A stretch of DNA of 64,000 bases from Pseudoduganella armeniaca (GTDB lineage Bacteria > Pseudomonadota > Gammaproteobacteria > Burkholderiales > Burkholderiaceae_D), in assembly GCF_003028855.1 (NCBI RefSeq), contig NZ_CP028324.1:5766001-5830000 (forward strand), written 5' to 3'. The notes under the pieces were generated by a model. It saw only the letters and a program-made list of their open reading frames with translations, made no database searches and had not been told where the DNA came from. Positions within the stretch are counted from its first letter, which is position 1; every line of letters starts with the position of its first letter. The translations under genes and the position numbers were made by a program. Positions 16,117 through 25,138 of the stretch are shown piece after piece.

Positions 16117-16989
16117 ATGAAATTCAGCAAGTGGAAGAGCTGCACCCTGGCCACGGCACTGGCACTGGCCGCCGCCCTGCCGGCCCATGCCGGCAACACC
16201 GGCCTGGCGTTCGTTCATGGCACCGGCAGCCAGACCAATGCCGCCAAGGATTACTGGACCCAGGAGATGATCGACTCGGTCCGGCAAGGCCTGCCGAACC
16301 AGTCGCTGTACGTGGTCATCAACTGCGACTTCAACCAGTACATGTGGGCCAGCGCCGCCGGCGGCTGCCTGGCGGATCAGCTGCACCGCTTCATCGTCAA
16401 CAACGACATCACGGACCTCGTCGTCGAAACCCATTCGAACGGCGGCAACATCATCCGCTGGATCATGTCCAACCCCACCCAGGACAGCCGCTTCCCCACG
16501 ATCATCCGGGCGATCCGCTGGGTCAATGCGCTCGCCCCGTCGTCGGCTGGCACGCCGCTGGCCGATGCCGCCATCAGCGGCAACGCCTTCGAGTCGTCGG
16601 TCGGCTGGCTGCTGGGCTTCAAGAACGACGCCGTGCGCCAGCAGCAGGTCAGCTGGATGGCCAACTACAACAGCACAATGCTGTACGGAACGGCCGGCCG
16701 CCCGGCGCTGCCGAAGCCGTTCCACAGCGTGGTCGGCACGGACGTCGACAGCTCGCCGTTCGACGGCGACAGCTATTGCGGCGGCTACGCGGAAAACGTG
16801 GGCCTGGAAGTGACGCAGGGCTGGCTGAACAGCTGCTCGGACGGCTTCCTGGAATGCACCAGCCAATCCGCCGCCGGCACGCGCTGGTTCTACGACAAGG
16901 ACCGCACCAACGGCGCCGAGCCGCTGTCGCATAACCAGAGCCGCCGCAAGTGCTTCGGCCTGGACGTCATCCTGCGTAACGACATCTGA
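16117..16989 (+). CDS. Exported alpha/beta-hydrolase (lipase/esterase-like)
   Basis: 290 residues. A signal peptide (residues 1-25, ending AHA-G) is followed directly by LAFVHGTGSQ (an oxyanion-hole type strand-turn) and the nucleophile elbow ETHSNGGNIIRW, with Ser in T-H-S-N-G-G. Several cysteines suggest disulfides in a secreted enzyme. Asp and His partners are likely in the VVGTDVDSSPFDGD and SHNQSRRK regions but cannot be assigned with certainty. ATG 16117 has CGGAGA upstream. It is co-transcribed with the next gene, nine bases away, which encodes a secreted DUF4785-like protein. Confidence 0.8.
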   Translation: MKFSKWKSCTLATALALAAALPAHAGNTGLAFVHGTGSQTNAAKDYWTQEMIDSVRQGLPNQSLYVVINCDFNQYMWASAAGGCLADQLHRFIVNNDITDLVVETHSNGGNIIRWIMSNPTQDSRFPTIIRAIRWVNALAPSSAGTPLADAAISGNAFESSVGWLLGFKNDAVRQQQVSWMANYNSTMLYGTAGRPALPKPFHSVVGTDVDSSPFDGDSYCGGYAENVGLEVTQGWLNSCSDGFLECTSQSAAGTRWFYDKDRTNGAEPLSHNQSRRKCFGLDVILRNDI

Positions 16990-16998
16990 GGAGCCGCC

Positions 16999-18333
16999 AT
17001 GACCATGCAACTGAAACTGCTGGCAGCCCTGTGCTGCACCACCCTCGCCGCCCACGCCGAACTGCTGCCGCAGAAGGCGGGCGACCTGACGCCGGCCGCC
17101 CTGCGCGCCGCCCCGGCCGCCGCCACGCTGGCGGCGAAAATGCCGGCCGTGACGCGCGAACCGGTGTCGTTCAGCTGGGCCTCGCGCGCCGACGTCGCCG
17201 CGCCGCAACCGTTCGTCGCGCAAAGCCGCGAAGCCTATTTCACGGTGACCGGCGCCGAGCTGGAACAGGGCGTCGCGCTGCCGACGACGGCGCCGCGCGC
17301 CATCGTGCGCCTGCAGCCGGTGGGCGAAGCGTCGATCCGGGAAAACGAGGCGATCCATCCGTCCGCACTGATCCTGATCGACGCGGCCGGCCGTGAGCGC
17401 AGCGCCGGCGACGGCATGGAGACGCTGGTCTCGGCCGACCGCCTGGCCAAGGCCGACCTGCCGTTCGCCTCCGGCACCTCGGCGTTCCGGCTGGGCGCCG
17501 ACGTCGGCAGCGGCCCGGTGCGCATGCGGGCGCAGGGCCTGAACCCGGGCCAGCGCTACCTCGTCAACGTGGTGGAACCGGACAGCCCGCTGGCGCTGAC
17601 GATGCAAACCACGTCCGCCGCCTACCTGCAGGGCCAGCAGCTGACCGTGCTGGCACAACTGCAGCACCTGACCGACAAGGTCGCGCCGGGCCGCATCGAC
17701 GCCAAGCTGGTGGCGCCGACGGGCCGCAGCTACCCGCTCGAATTCAAGCGCGGTGCCGACGGCCGCATGGCCGCCGTGGTTGCCCCGGCCGCCGCGGACG
17801 CCGCCGAACCTGGCCTGTGGGAAGTGCAGGCCAACGTGGAGGCGAACGTCAAGGGCCAGCGCGCCCTGCGCTCGACCCGCTTCGCCGTGCCGGTGGCGCT
17901 GCCGACAGCCAAGCTGACGCGCAGTGCCGACCTGGCCGGCGAGAACGGCGCATTGACCGTGAAACTGGGCGTGGAGGCCGCGAGCGCGGGCCGCTACGAA
18001 GTGCGCGGCGTGTTGTACGGCACCGTGCAGGGCAACCTGCAGCCGCTGGCCGTGGGCAACGCGGCGCAGTGGGTCGAGCCGGGCCAGGCCACCATCGGCC
18101 TGCCATTCGACGCGGCGCTGCTGGCCGGCAGCACCGGGCCGTACGAACTGCGCGACCTGCAACTGCTGGACCAGGGCCGGCTGGCCGTGCTGCAGCGCCA
18201 GCAGGTGGCGCTGACGATCGCGGAGTCGGACGTGGCCAAGCTGCTGCCGCAGCGTAGCGCGGTGGCGCTGCCGTCGTCGGCGCGCTTGAAGAAGGACGTG
18301 GACGCGGGCGCCGGCACGGGCGACGTCCAGTAA
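16999..18333 (+). CDS. Exported DUF4785-like protein
   Basis: 444 residues with a signal peptide (residues 1-20, ending AHA-E). The rest is rich in beta structure: a proline/alanine-rich N-terminal part, a bacterial Ig-like or carboxypeptidase-regulatory-like central part (~190-300), and a further beta domain (~310-420). It resembles DUF4785 proteins that accompany secreted hydrolases, but my assignment is tentative. AGGAG precedes ATG 16999. It forms an operon with the upstream lipase-like gene, so a role in folding, anchoring or regulating that enzyme is reasonable. Confidence 0.6.
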   Translation: MTMQLKLLAALCCTTLAAHAELLPQKAGDLTPAALRAAPAAATLAAKMPAVTREPVSFSWASRADVAAPQPFVAQSREAYFTVTGAELEQGVALPTTAPRAIVRLQPVGEASIRENEAIHPSALILIDAAGRERSAGDGMETLVSADRLAKADLPFASGTSAFRLGADVGSGPVRMRAQGLNPGQRYLVNVVEPDSPLALTMQTTSAAYLQGQQLTVLAQLQHLTDKVAPGRIDAKLVAPTGRSYPLEFKRGADGRMAAVVAPAAADAAEPGLWEVQANVEANVKGQRALRSTRFAVPVALPTAKLTRSADLAGENGALTVKLGVEAASAGRYEVRGVLYGTVQGNLQPLAVGNAAQWVEPGQATIGLPFDAALLAGSTGPYELRDLQLLDQGRLAVLQRQQVALTIAESDVAKLLPQRSAVALPSSARLKKDVDAGAGTGDVQ

Positions 18334-18345
18334 CGGCAGAGGGGC

Positions 18346-18460
18346 TAGGGTCTGCCGGGCCGCCGTATCGCCCTGCACAGGGACAGACCCCGAAGTTGGG
18401 CCCGCAAGCCGCCGAAGTCCGAGACGAACTTCAGGGTCAGTCCCCTGCGGGGACTGACCC
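18346..18460. repeat. Class II dispersed repeat, rearranged copy
   Basis: Contains AGGGTCTG at 18347 facing GGGACAGACCCCGAAGTT (18380-18397), and AACTTC followed by AGGGTCAGTCCCC / GGGGACTGACCC (18427-18460). The modules GGGTCTG/CAGACCC and GGGTCAGTCCC/GGGACTGACCC are those of the 8106 element, separated by unrelated sequence. It fills the gap between convergent genes. Confidence 0.65.
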
Positions 18461-18469
18461 GTTGGACTC

Positions 18470-19780
18470 TCAGTCCCGCAGCCCGCTCGCCAGCCGCGGC
18501 GACGACAGCAGCTCCTTGAACGCGGCCCAGCGCTGCGAACGCGCCTGCGCCGGGTCGGTGCTGGTGACGCGCCGCTCGACCCACGCCTTCACCAGGTCCT
18601 TGCCCAGGTTGTAGTTGATCACGTAGCCGCGCACGGCGTCATAGAATTGCACCCGTTGCCCGGCCTTTTCCGGCGGGTACAGCGCCACGTTGGTCAGCCA
18701 CTCGATGGCCTGCGCGCGGGTGAAGCGCCCTGCCAGGTAGTGCATCGCGATGTCGTTGTCGGCGTAGCTCAGTTGTCCCAGCAGCTTGACCAGCCCTCCG
18801 TACTGCGCCGCCAGCTTGGGATCGAGGCCGGCCAGCGGGTACAGCACGTCGCGCTCGAACGCGACCCGTTCATCGTCGGGGAAGGCCATCTCGATGCCAT
18901 AGTTGGCGCTGCCCTCGGCCACCAGCGACATCGGCGAATACAGCGGATAGACGCTGAACTCGACCCAGTTGCGTTCCTTGACGAGGGCCTGCTCCAGCAG
19001 GGCGTTGTAGACGTGGTGGCCCGGATACCCCTCGTGGCAGCCCAGGTCCACGGCGCGTTCGATATAGATCGGGAACTCGGTATTGATCTGGATCAGGCTG
19101 TGGGCATCGCCCTTGTACCAGTTATAGCCGGACCATGGCTTGCCCGTGACGAATTCCAGCACGAAGCTCTCGTTGGCCGGCAGGTTCAGGTACTTCGCGG
19201 TGCGCGCGCGGCAGGCCGCGATGGCGGCGTCCATCACGGGTTTCAAGCGCTCCTTCGGGATCGCGAAGCGGGCGCGGAAGGCCTGCACGCGTTGTGGCAG
19301 CGGGCCCTTACCCGGCACCAGCCGGTCGATCTGCTTCAGCAGCTTTTCGTAGTAGGCACGGTCGTGATGCGGCGTGACGGCGTCGTACAGCAGCGCCGTC
19401 TCCTCGTCGAAGGTGAATTTTTTGCCGGCCAGCATATCGACCCGCGCCGTCATCGCGCGCAGCTGCTTGGCCAGGAATTCGATGCGCAGCGCTTCGTTGG
19501 GATTGGCCGCGCGCTGGTCCGCCAGGTCGGCGATGGCCGCCTGCGTGGCCGCGCGGATCGATGCCAGGTCCTGCTTGTCGCGCGCGGCCTGCTCCTGCAG
19601 CGCCGGCGGGCCGTAATAGGCATCCACGTAGTCCTTGTCGTGCTGGCCCACGGCCAGCACCAGCTTGCGGTAACGTTCCGCCACGTCCTGCACCGATGCC
19701 GCCTTGGCGCCGTCCGCCAGCAACAATGCCAATCCGCCCGCCACCGCGCCGGCGATGAGCTTGAGCGCTGTTTTTTTCAT
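18470..19780 (-). CDS. Exported DUF885-like putative zinc peptidase
   Basis: 436 residues with a signal peptide (residues 1-27, ending AKA-A). The central motif DLGCHEGYPGHHVYNALLE (~residues 245-263) is the HExxPGHH-type signature of DUF885 proteins, followed by a downstream glutamate in LVAEGSANYGIEMAF (~285-299), giving a plausible zinc site. DUF885 members are predicted metallocarboxypeptidase-like enzymes. The ATG overlaps the stop of the MscS gene (19777-19780), so it is coupled to it. The 3' end abuts a dispersed repeat. Confidence 0.75.
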   Translation of the reverse strand: MKKTALKLIAGAVAGGLALLLADGAKAASVQDVAERYRKLVLAVGQHDKDYVDAYYGPPALQEQAARDKQDLASIRAATQAAIADLADQRAANPNEALRIEFLAKQLRAMTARVDMLAGKKFTFDEETALLYDAVTPHHDRAYYEKLLKQIDRLVPGKGPLPQRVQAFRARFAIPKERLKPVMDAAIAACRARTAKYLNLPANESFVLEFVTGKPWSGYNWYKGDAHSLIQINTEFPIYIERAVDLGCHEGYPGHHVYNALLEQALVKERNWVEFSVYPLYSPMSLVAEGSANYGIEMAFPDDERVAFERDVLYPLAGLDPKLAAQYGGLVKLLGQLSYADNDIAMHYLAGRFTRAQAIEWLTNVALYPPEKAGQRVQFYDAVRGYVINYNLGKDLVKAWVERRVTSTDPAQARSQRWAAFKELLSSPRLASGLRD

Positions 19781-20883
19781 GTCCCCTCCCGCTTGTTGGA
19801 AGCGGGTGAGTGTAGTGGAGCGGCCCCCTCAATGCAATCGAAGGGGTCGCGCATGATCATCCGGGCTGGATACGCGACCTCGATGCCGCGTTCCTTCAAC
19901 CCGCGCAGCACGGCCAGCAGGATCGACTGCTGGGTGTCCATGAAGACGAAATAGTCCGGGCTCTTGATCCAGTAGACCACCTCGAAGTTCAGCGACCATT
20001 CGGCCAGCTGCATCAGGTGGGCGCGCTCGAACGAGGCGGTCTGCTCGTGCGCCTCGATGATCGCCTTGATCATCGGCGGGATGGCTTCCAGCTTGGCCGG
20101 GTCGGTGGCGTAATGCACCCGCAGGATGAAGGCGGCGCGGCGCGTGAACATGCGCGTCTGGTTCAGGATGCGTGCCTTCAGGATGTCGCCGTTGGAGAAG
20201 ATCACCTGGTCGCCGCCCAGGCCGCGCAGCCGCGTCGTCTTCAGGCCGATGTATTCGACGGTGCCCAGCTGCTCGCCGACGATGATGAAGTCGCCCACCA
20301 CGAACGGCTTGTCCAGCACGATCGACAGCGATGCCAGCAGGTCGCCCAGGATGTTCTGCACGGCCAGCGCCACCGCGATACCGCCGATCCCCAGGCTGGC
20401 CACCAGCGTCGTGATGTTGAAGCCCAGGTTGTCCAGGATCATCAGCATGAACACGACCCAGACCACCAGGCGCAGCAGGAAGTCGATGATGGCCGTCGAG
20501 GCGGCGCTGGCCACGCTTTCCGTGCCCATCGCGGCCTGGCGGTAGCGGCCGCGCCAGGCGCGCACGGCCGTGTCGGCCCAGATGGCGGCCTGGATCAACA
20601 TGGCGGACACCGCCACCCGCCACAACCACAGTTCGTACTTGCGGGGGAACTCCAGCATCAGCGAGCCCAGGTACAGCGCCAGGATCAGGATGAAGATCGT
20701 ATAGGTCGCGCGCAGCAGGCGCAGGAACCAGTCGTCCACCCGCGTCTCGCTGCGCTCCGCAACCTGGGCCAGACGGTGAATCAGGAGATAGCGCGCGGTG
20801 TACATCAGCACGGCGGTCGCGAACGCCACCGCCACCGCGGTGCCCCACTCCTCGATCGAGTTGCCCATGAAAACCAGACGCAT
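19777..20883 (-). CDS. MscS-family mechanosensitive channel
   Basis: 368 residues, four to five transmembrane helices in the first ~200 residues, then the MscS pore and beta domains: TTLVASLGIGGIAVALAVQNILGDLLASLSI is the pore-lining helix with its Gly/Ala pattern, followed by FVVGDFIIVGEQLGTVEYIGLKTTRLR and the IFSNGDIL segment. It protects against hypo-osmotic shock from the inner membrane. GGAGGG precedes ATG 20883. It is first in an operon with the DUF885-like peptidase. Confidence 0.9.
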   Translation of the reverse strand: MRLVFMGNSIEEWGTAVAVAFATAVLMYTARYLLIHRLAQVAERSETRVDDWFLRLLRATYTIFILILALYLGSLMLEFPRKYELWLWRVAVSAMLIQAAIWADTAVRAWRGRYRQAAMGTESVASAASTAIIDFLLRLVVWVVFMLMILDNLGFNITTLVASLGIGGIAVALAVQNILGDLLASLSIVLDKPFVVGDFIIVGEQLGTVEYIGLKTTRLRGLGGDQVIFSNGDILKARILNQTRMFTRRAAFILRVHYATDPAKLEAIPPMIKAIIEAHEQTASFERAHLMQLAEWSLNFEVVYWIKSPDYFVFMDTQQSILLAVLRGLKERGIEVAYPARMIMRDPFDCIEGAAPLHSPASNKREGT

Positions 20884-21098
20884 GCGTTCCCTCCAACCTG
20901 TGATCAGCCGTTCAGTTTACCGAAGCGGCCCGGTGCGCCGCGCACACATGCCTGCTCATGGCCTCACCGTACTGTTCAGTTACGGGAGGCAATACGGCGC
21001 CAACGTTTTGATTTTTTCGCCATACTTCCTCCCTCGTTCGACTAGCTCACCAATAACATGAAAAATGATGACGAAATTCAAAGCCAGGTGATCGAGTT

Positions 21099-23309
21099 AT
21101 GGGCGGACTGGAAGCAACGGTCAACCGCGTGCGCGATCGGTATTTCAGTCAGATGGACCAGAACGGACACAAGACCCGGATCAGCGACCTGGACCGCTTT
21201 GCGGCACTGGGCATCAAGGCGATCCGCTACCCGGTCCTGTGGGAGCTGACGGCGCCGGACGGCGTCGACAAGGCCGACTGGTCCTGGGCCGACGAACGCC
21301 TGCCGGCCCTGCGCGACCTGGGTGTCGCGCCCATCGTGGGCCTCGTGCACCATGGCAGCGGCCCGCGCCATACCAGCCTCGTCGATCCGGAATTCGCACC
21401 GCAACTGGCCGAATACGCGGGCGCCGTGGCGCAGCGCTTCCCATGGGTGGAGTACTACACGCCTGTCAACGAGCCCTGCACGACGGCCCGCTTCGCCGGC
21501 CTGTACGGCGTCTGGTACCCGCACGGCAAGAGCGACCTGGTCTTCCTGCAGGCGCTGATCAACCAGTGCAAGGGCGTGGTGCTGTCGATGCGGGCGATCC
21601 GCGCCGTCAACCCGAACGCCAAGCTGGTGCAGACCGACGACCTGGGCAAGACCTACAGCACGCCGGAGTTGTCCGACTGGGCCGACTTCTACAACGAGCG
21701 GCGCTGGCTGGCCTGGGACCTGCTGTGCGGCCGCGTGGACGAAGACCACACGCTGTGGTCCTATATCCTGAAAAGCGGCATTCCCGCCGAGGACGTGCTG
21801 TGGTTCCGCGACAATCCCTGCCCGCCCGACATCGTGGGCCTGAACTACTACATCACCAGCGAGCGCTGGCTGGATCATCGCGGCGACCGTTACCCGGCCC
21901 GCTACGTGGGCGAACACGGTTTCGCGGACATCGAAACGGCCCGTGCGCTGGCCACGCCGACCCCGGGCATCGGCCCGCTGATGGAGGAAGTGTGGGAGCG
22001 CTACGGCCTGCCGATGGCCGTGACGGAAGCCCACATCGACGCCAATCGCGAAGACCAGCTGCGCTGGCTGCACGAGGTGTGGAACGCCGCGCACGACGTG
22101 CAGAAGAAAGGCGGCGACGTGCGCGCGGTGACCGTCTGGTCGCTGCTTGGCTCGTACGACTGGAACTGCCTCGTCACCGAATGCCGCGGCTACTACGAGA
22201 ACGGCGCCTATGACCTGCGTTCGCCGCAACCGCGGCCGACGGCGCTGGCGCGCCTGATGCAGGAATTGTCGACGGGCCGGGCGCCGTCGAATCCGGTGCT
22301 GCAAGGACTGGGCTGGTGGCGCCGGCCGGGGCGCTTCCTGTGCCCGCCGGTAGCCACCAGCGCCACGGTCGCCGCGCTGCCGGCCGAACGCCACACGGCG
22401 CAGCGGCCGGTGCAGCCGATCCTGATCAGCGGCGCCACCGGCACCCTGGGCAGCGCCTTTGCCCGCATCTGCGAGGAGCGCAACCTGGCCTTCCGGGTGC
22501 TGACGCGCCAGGAGATGGACATCGCCGACCCGGCCTCCGTCGAGGCGGCCATCGAGCGCTACAAGCCCTGGGCCATCGTCAACGCGGGCGGCTACGTGCG
22601 CGTGCAGGACGCGGAACAGGACAGCGCCGGTTGCATGCGCGCCAACGCGCACGGCCCGGTGGTGCTGGCGATCGCCTGCGCGCGTCACCAGGTACACCTG
22701 CTGACGTTCTCCAGCGACCTGGTGTTCGACGGCAGCAAGGGCGGCCCGTACGTGGAAAGCGATCCGGTCGCGCCCCTGAACGTCTACGGCCAGAGCAAGG
22801 CCGAGGCGGAGCGCCGCGTGCTGGCGGTCAATCCGGAGGTGCTGATGGTGCGCACCAGCGCCTTCTTCGGCCCATGGGACAAGCACAACTTCGTCACGCT
22901 GGCCCTGCAGGCGCTCGCCGCCGGGCGGCCGTTCGCGGCCGCCGACGACCTGGTGGTCTCGCCGACCTACGTGCCGGACCTGGTGCAGACCTGCCTGGAC
23001 CTGCTGATCGACCGCGAGAGCGGCATCTGGCATCTCAGTAACGGCGCAGCGGTCAGCTGGGCCGAGCTGGCGCGCCGCGTGTGCGCGCTCGCTGGTGTGG
23101 ACAGCGCCGGCCTGAATTCGCAGCCTTCGGCGGCACTGGACTTCGCGGCCGCGCAACCGCGCTTCTCGGCGCTGGCGAGCGAACGGGGCAACCTGATGCC
23201 GACCCTGGACGACGCCTTGCAGCGCTACCTGCAGGCGGTGGCGGAAGTGCGCGAGGAAGGCGATACGCACGTTGGCGCCGCCCAGGCCGCGCATTACGGC
23301 GGCGTCTGA
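21099..23309 (+). CDS. Family 1 glycosyl hydrolase-RmlD fusion protein (apparent N-terminal frameshift)
   Basis: 736 residues. Residues ~1-400 are a GH1-like TIM barrel with an acid/base region YTPVNEPCTTARF and a nucleophile region MAVTEAHIDANRE. Residues ~440-710 are an SDR of the RmlD type: ILISGATGTLGSAFARI (nucleotide binding), NVYGQSKAEAERRV (Tyr-x-x-x-Lys) and VSPTYVPDL. The fusion suggests sugar-nucleotide chemistry coupled to a glycosidase-like domain. ATG 21099 is the first start in this frame, but the frame starting at ATG 21058 ends VIELW exactly where homologues read ELWGGxE-TVNRV; one extra G at 21101-21103 would join them. The stop overlaps the convergent gene by 16 bases. Confidence 0.8.
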   Translation: MGGLEATVNRVRDRYFSQMDQNGHKTRISDLDRFAALGIKAIRYPVLWELTAPDGVDKADWSWADERLPALRDLGVAPIVGLVHHGSGPRHTSLVDPEFAPQLAEYAGAVAQRFPWVEYYTPVNEPCTTARFAGLYGVWYPHGKSDLVFLQALINQCKGVVLSMRAIRAVNPNAKLVQTDDLGKTYSTPELSDWADFYNERRWLAWDLLCGRVDEDHTLWSYILKSGIPAEDVLWFRDNPCPPDIVGLNYYITSERWLDHRGDRYPARYVGEHGFADIETARALATPTPGIGPLMEEVWERYGLPMAVTEAHIDANREDQLRWLHEVWNAAHDVQKKGGDVRAVTVWSLLGSYDWNCLVTECRGYYENGAYDLRSPQPRPTALARLMQELSTGRAPSNPVLQGLGWWRRPGRFLCPPVATSATVAALPAERHTAQRPVQPILISGATGTLGSAFARICEERNLAFRVLTRQEMDIADPASVEAAIERYKPWAIVNAGGYVRVQDAEQDSAGCMRANAHGPVVLAIACARHQVHLLTFSSDLVFDGSKGGPYVESDPVAPLNVYGQSKAEAERRVLAVNPEVLMVRTSAFFGPWDKHNFVTLALQALAAGRPFAAADDLVVSPTYVPDLVQTCLDLLIDRESGIWHLSNGAAVSWAELARRVCALAGVDSAGLNSQPSAALDFAAAQPRFSALASERGNLMPTLDDALQRYLQAVAEVREEGDTHVGAAQAAHYGGV

Positions 23310-25138
23310 GCCCGGGCCAGCGGGCAGAGCTGGTAAGGCCGCGCTTCGGCGCCGGTGAAGGCGTCATGCACGGTACAGGCGCCCGCTTCGATGCGCAGGC
23401 CGTATCTGGCCAGCACCTCGCGGGCGCGCTGTACGATGTCGGCGTTCTTCTGTGCGACGTCGATCCGGTACTGCGGCTGCGTTTCCAGCGTACAGGCGCG
23501 CCCCGAGCCTGCCGGCGCGGGCGCCACCTGGATGCGCTGACGCACCTTGTTCAGCAGCCATTCCAGGCGCCGGCAACCTTTGTCGTCGTCCATCAGCCCC
23601 AGGCGCCCGGCCAGCGCCAGGCGGATGTCCAGGCGCCGCCTGGCATCATCGACGGTTCCCGACAGCAACGCATAGTGCGGGCCGCGCCGGCCATCGATGG
23701 CTTGCTGGATCCGCTCCACCCAAGGCGGCGTTTCGGGGAATGCATCCACCGACACGACGCGAATCTCGCGCGGAAGTAATTCGACCAGCCAGCCCAGTGG
23801 CGGGTCGGCGATCGGCATGACCACCACGGTCTGGTCAGGCTGCGCGAATGCCGGCACGTCGGCACTGAAGCCACGCCATGCCCAGTCCGAATGACCCCAC
23901 GTACTGAACGGGAACACCACCAACGCGCACACGGCCAGCACCCATGCCGCCGCGCGCCGGGCCACCGAGGCCTCCAGCAGCGCGTGCAACAGGATCCACA
24001 CCACGAGCGGCGCCAGCAACTCTATCGGAATCAGGTAGCGATAGATGCCGAACAGTTTCATCCATGCGACATACGACACGAAGAAAAACACCAGCAGGAA
24101 ACGCTCGCGCGCCTGCGGCAGCAGCGCGCCGTGGCGACGCCACGACAGGCGCAAGGCCACTGCCAGGCCCAGCAGGTAGACCACGGGCCATATGAGCTGG
24201 CGCAGCTTCAATTCCGATACCCGCTCGAAATGCAGCGTGAAGACGAACGGCCAAGCCAGCGCCTCCCAGATCGTCTTCGGTACATGGAAGTCGTCGATGA
24301 CGCCGTGCTCCAGGGCCAGGGGGCTGTGGAAGATATTGTTAAATTGCGGGAACAGGGGATTGCCGAACGTCTGCCACATGGTGACGAACCACCAGCCGGC
24401 CGTGATGGCGATGCCGGCGACGACGGCGACGCCGAACAGGAAGGCCAGCCGCAAGCGTGCCCGCCACGGTACCGTCACCGCGAACAAGGCCAGGCACAGG
24501 CCCGTTGCGAACGTCGCATTGGTCAGCTTGAGCCCCGTGCCAAGGCCCATGACAAGGCCGGCGAGCAGCACGACCGCGTTGCCGCCGCGCGGCGCCTGCA
24601 ATGTGTCCCAGCCGCGCAGGAGGACCAGCACGGCCGACAGGACCAGCAGCGCTGTCATGTTGTCCCCGGTCGAGGCCCCCACCTGCGCCAGGAAGCCCGC
24701 GCCGCACACGCCGCATACCGCCAGCAGCAGCGGCGCGCTGTGACGCTCGCCGTGATCGAGCCGGTTCAGCATCTGCGCGGCGACGGCCAGCACGAGCATG
24801 AAGTTGAGGCCGTGCAGCGCGCCCATGACGAACCCGGCCAGCGGAGCGGGCAAGTGGGTAACGAGCCCGTAATACAGGAAATCCAGCGTTGGATTGAAGT
24901 AGCTTTGCCAATGCCCCGGGGCGATATCGAAGCCGATCCGGCCATGCAGCACCGCGTACGGGTTATACAGGTGGTAGTTGCGCAGGTCCCAGTTGTCGTC
25001 CTGGCCCAGCAGCACTGACAGCAGGCCGAACACCAGCGGCGCAAGCCAGGCGGCCTTGCGCCAGGCTGCCGCGGTATTGAGCCTGGCGCAGCGACGCCCG
25101 AACCAGGCTTCCAGCCTGGCGACCGGCGCCGCGGCCAT
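23294..25138 (-). CDS. Polytopic GT-C-like membrane glycosyltransferase
   Basis: 614 residues with roughly ten to eleven transmembrane helices (residues ~25-430) and a C-terminal soluble periplasmic part. An acidic motif close to the first helix, LGQDDNWDLRNYHLYNPYAVL, resembles the catalytic Asp region of GT-C enzymes that use polyprenyl-phosphate sugars; the exact family (GT87-like) is uncertain. ATG 25138 shares one base with the stop of the GT2 gene, so they are translationally coupled. With the GT2 and the GH1-RmlD protein it probably builds or modifies a surface glycan. Confidence 0.68.
   Translation of the reverse strand: MAAAPVARLEAWFGRRCARLNTAAAWRKAAWLAPLVFGLLSVLLGQDDNWDLRNYHLYNPYAVLHGRIGFDIAPGHWQSYFNPTLDFLYYGLVTHLPAPLAGFVMGALHGLNFMLVLAVAAQMLNRLDHGERHSAPLLLAVCGVCGAGFLAQVGASTGDNMTALLVLSAVLVLLRGWDTLQAPRGGNAVVLLAGLVMGLGTGLKLTNATFATGLCLALFAVTVPWRARLRLAFLFGVAVVAGIAITAGWWFVTMWQTFGNPLFPQFNNIFHSPLALEHGVIDDFHVPKTIWEALAWPFVFTLHFERVSELKLRQLIWPVVYLLGLAVALRLSWRRHGALLPQARERFLLVFFFVSYVAWMKLFGIYRYLIPIELLAPLVVWILLHALLEASVARRAAAWVLAVCALVVFPFSTWGHSDWAWRGFSADVPAFAQPDQTVVVMPIADPPLGWLVELLPREIRVVSVDAFPETPPWVERIQQAIDGRRGPHYALLSGTVDDARRRLDIRLALAGRLGLMDDDKGCRRLEWLLNKVRQRIQVAPAPAGSGRACTLETQPQYRIDVAQKNADIVQRAREVLARYGLRIEAGACTVHDAFTGAEARPYQLCPLARAQTPP

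Noticed and set aside
21078..23294. 738-codon minus-strand frame opposite the GH1-RmlD gene
   Set aside because: Shadow with biased composition; the plus-strand frame has clear GH1 and SDR signatures.
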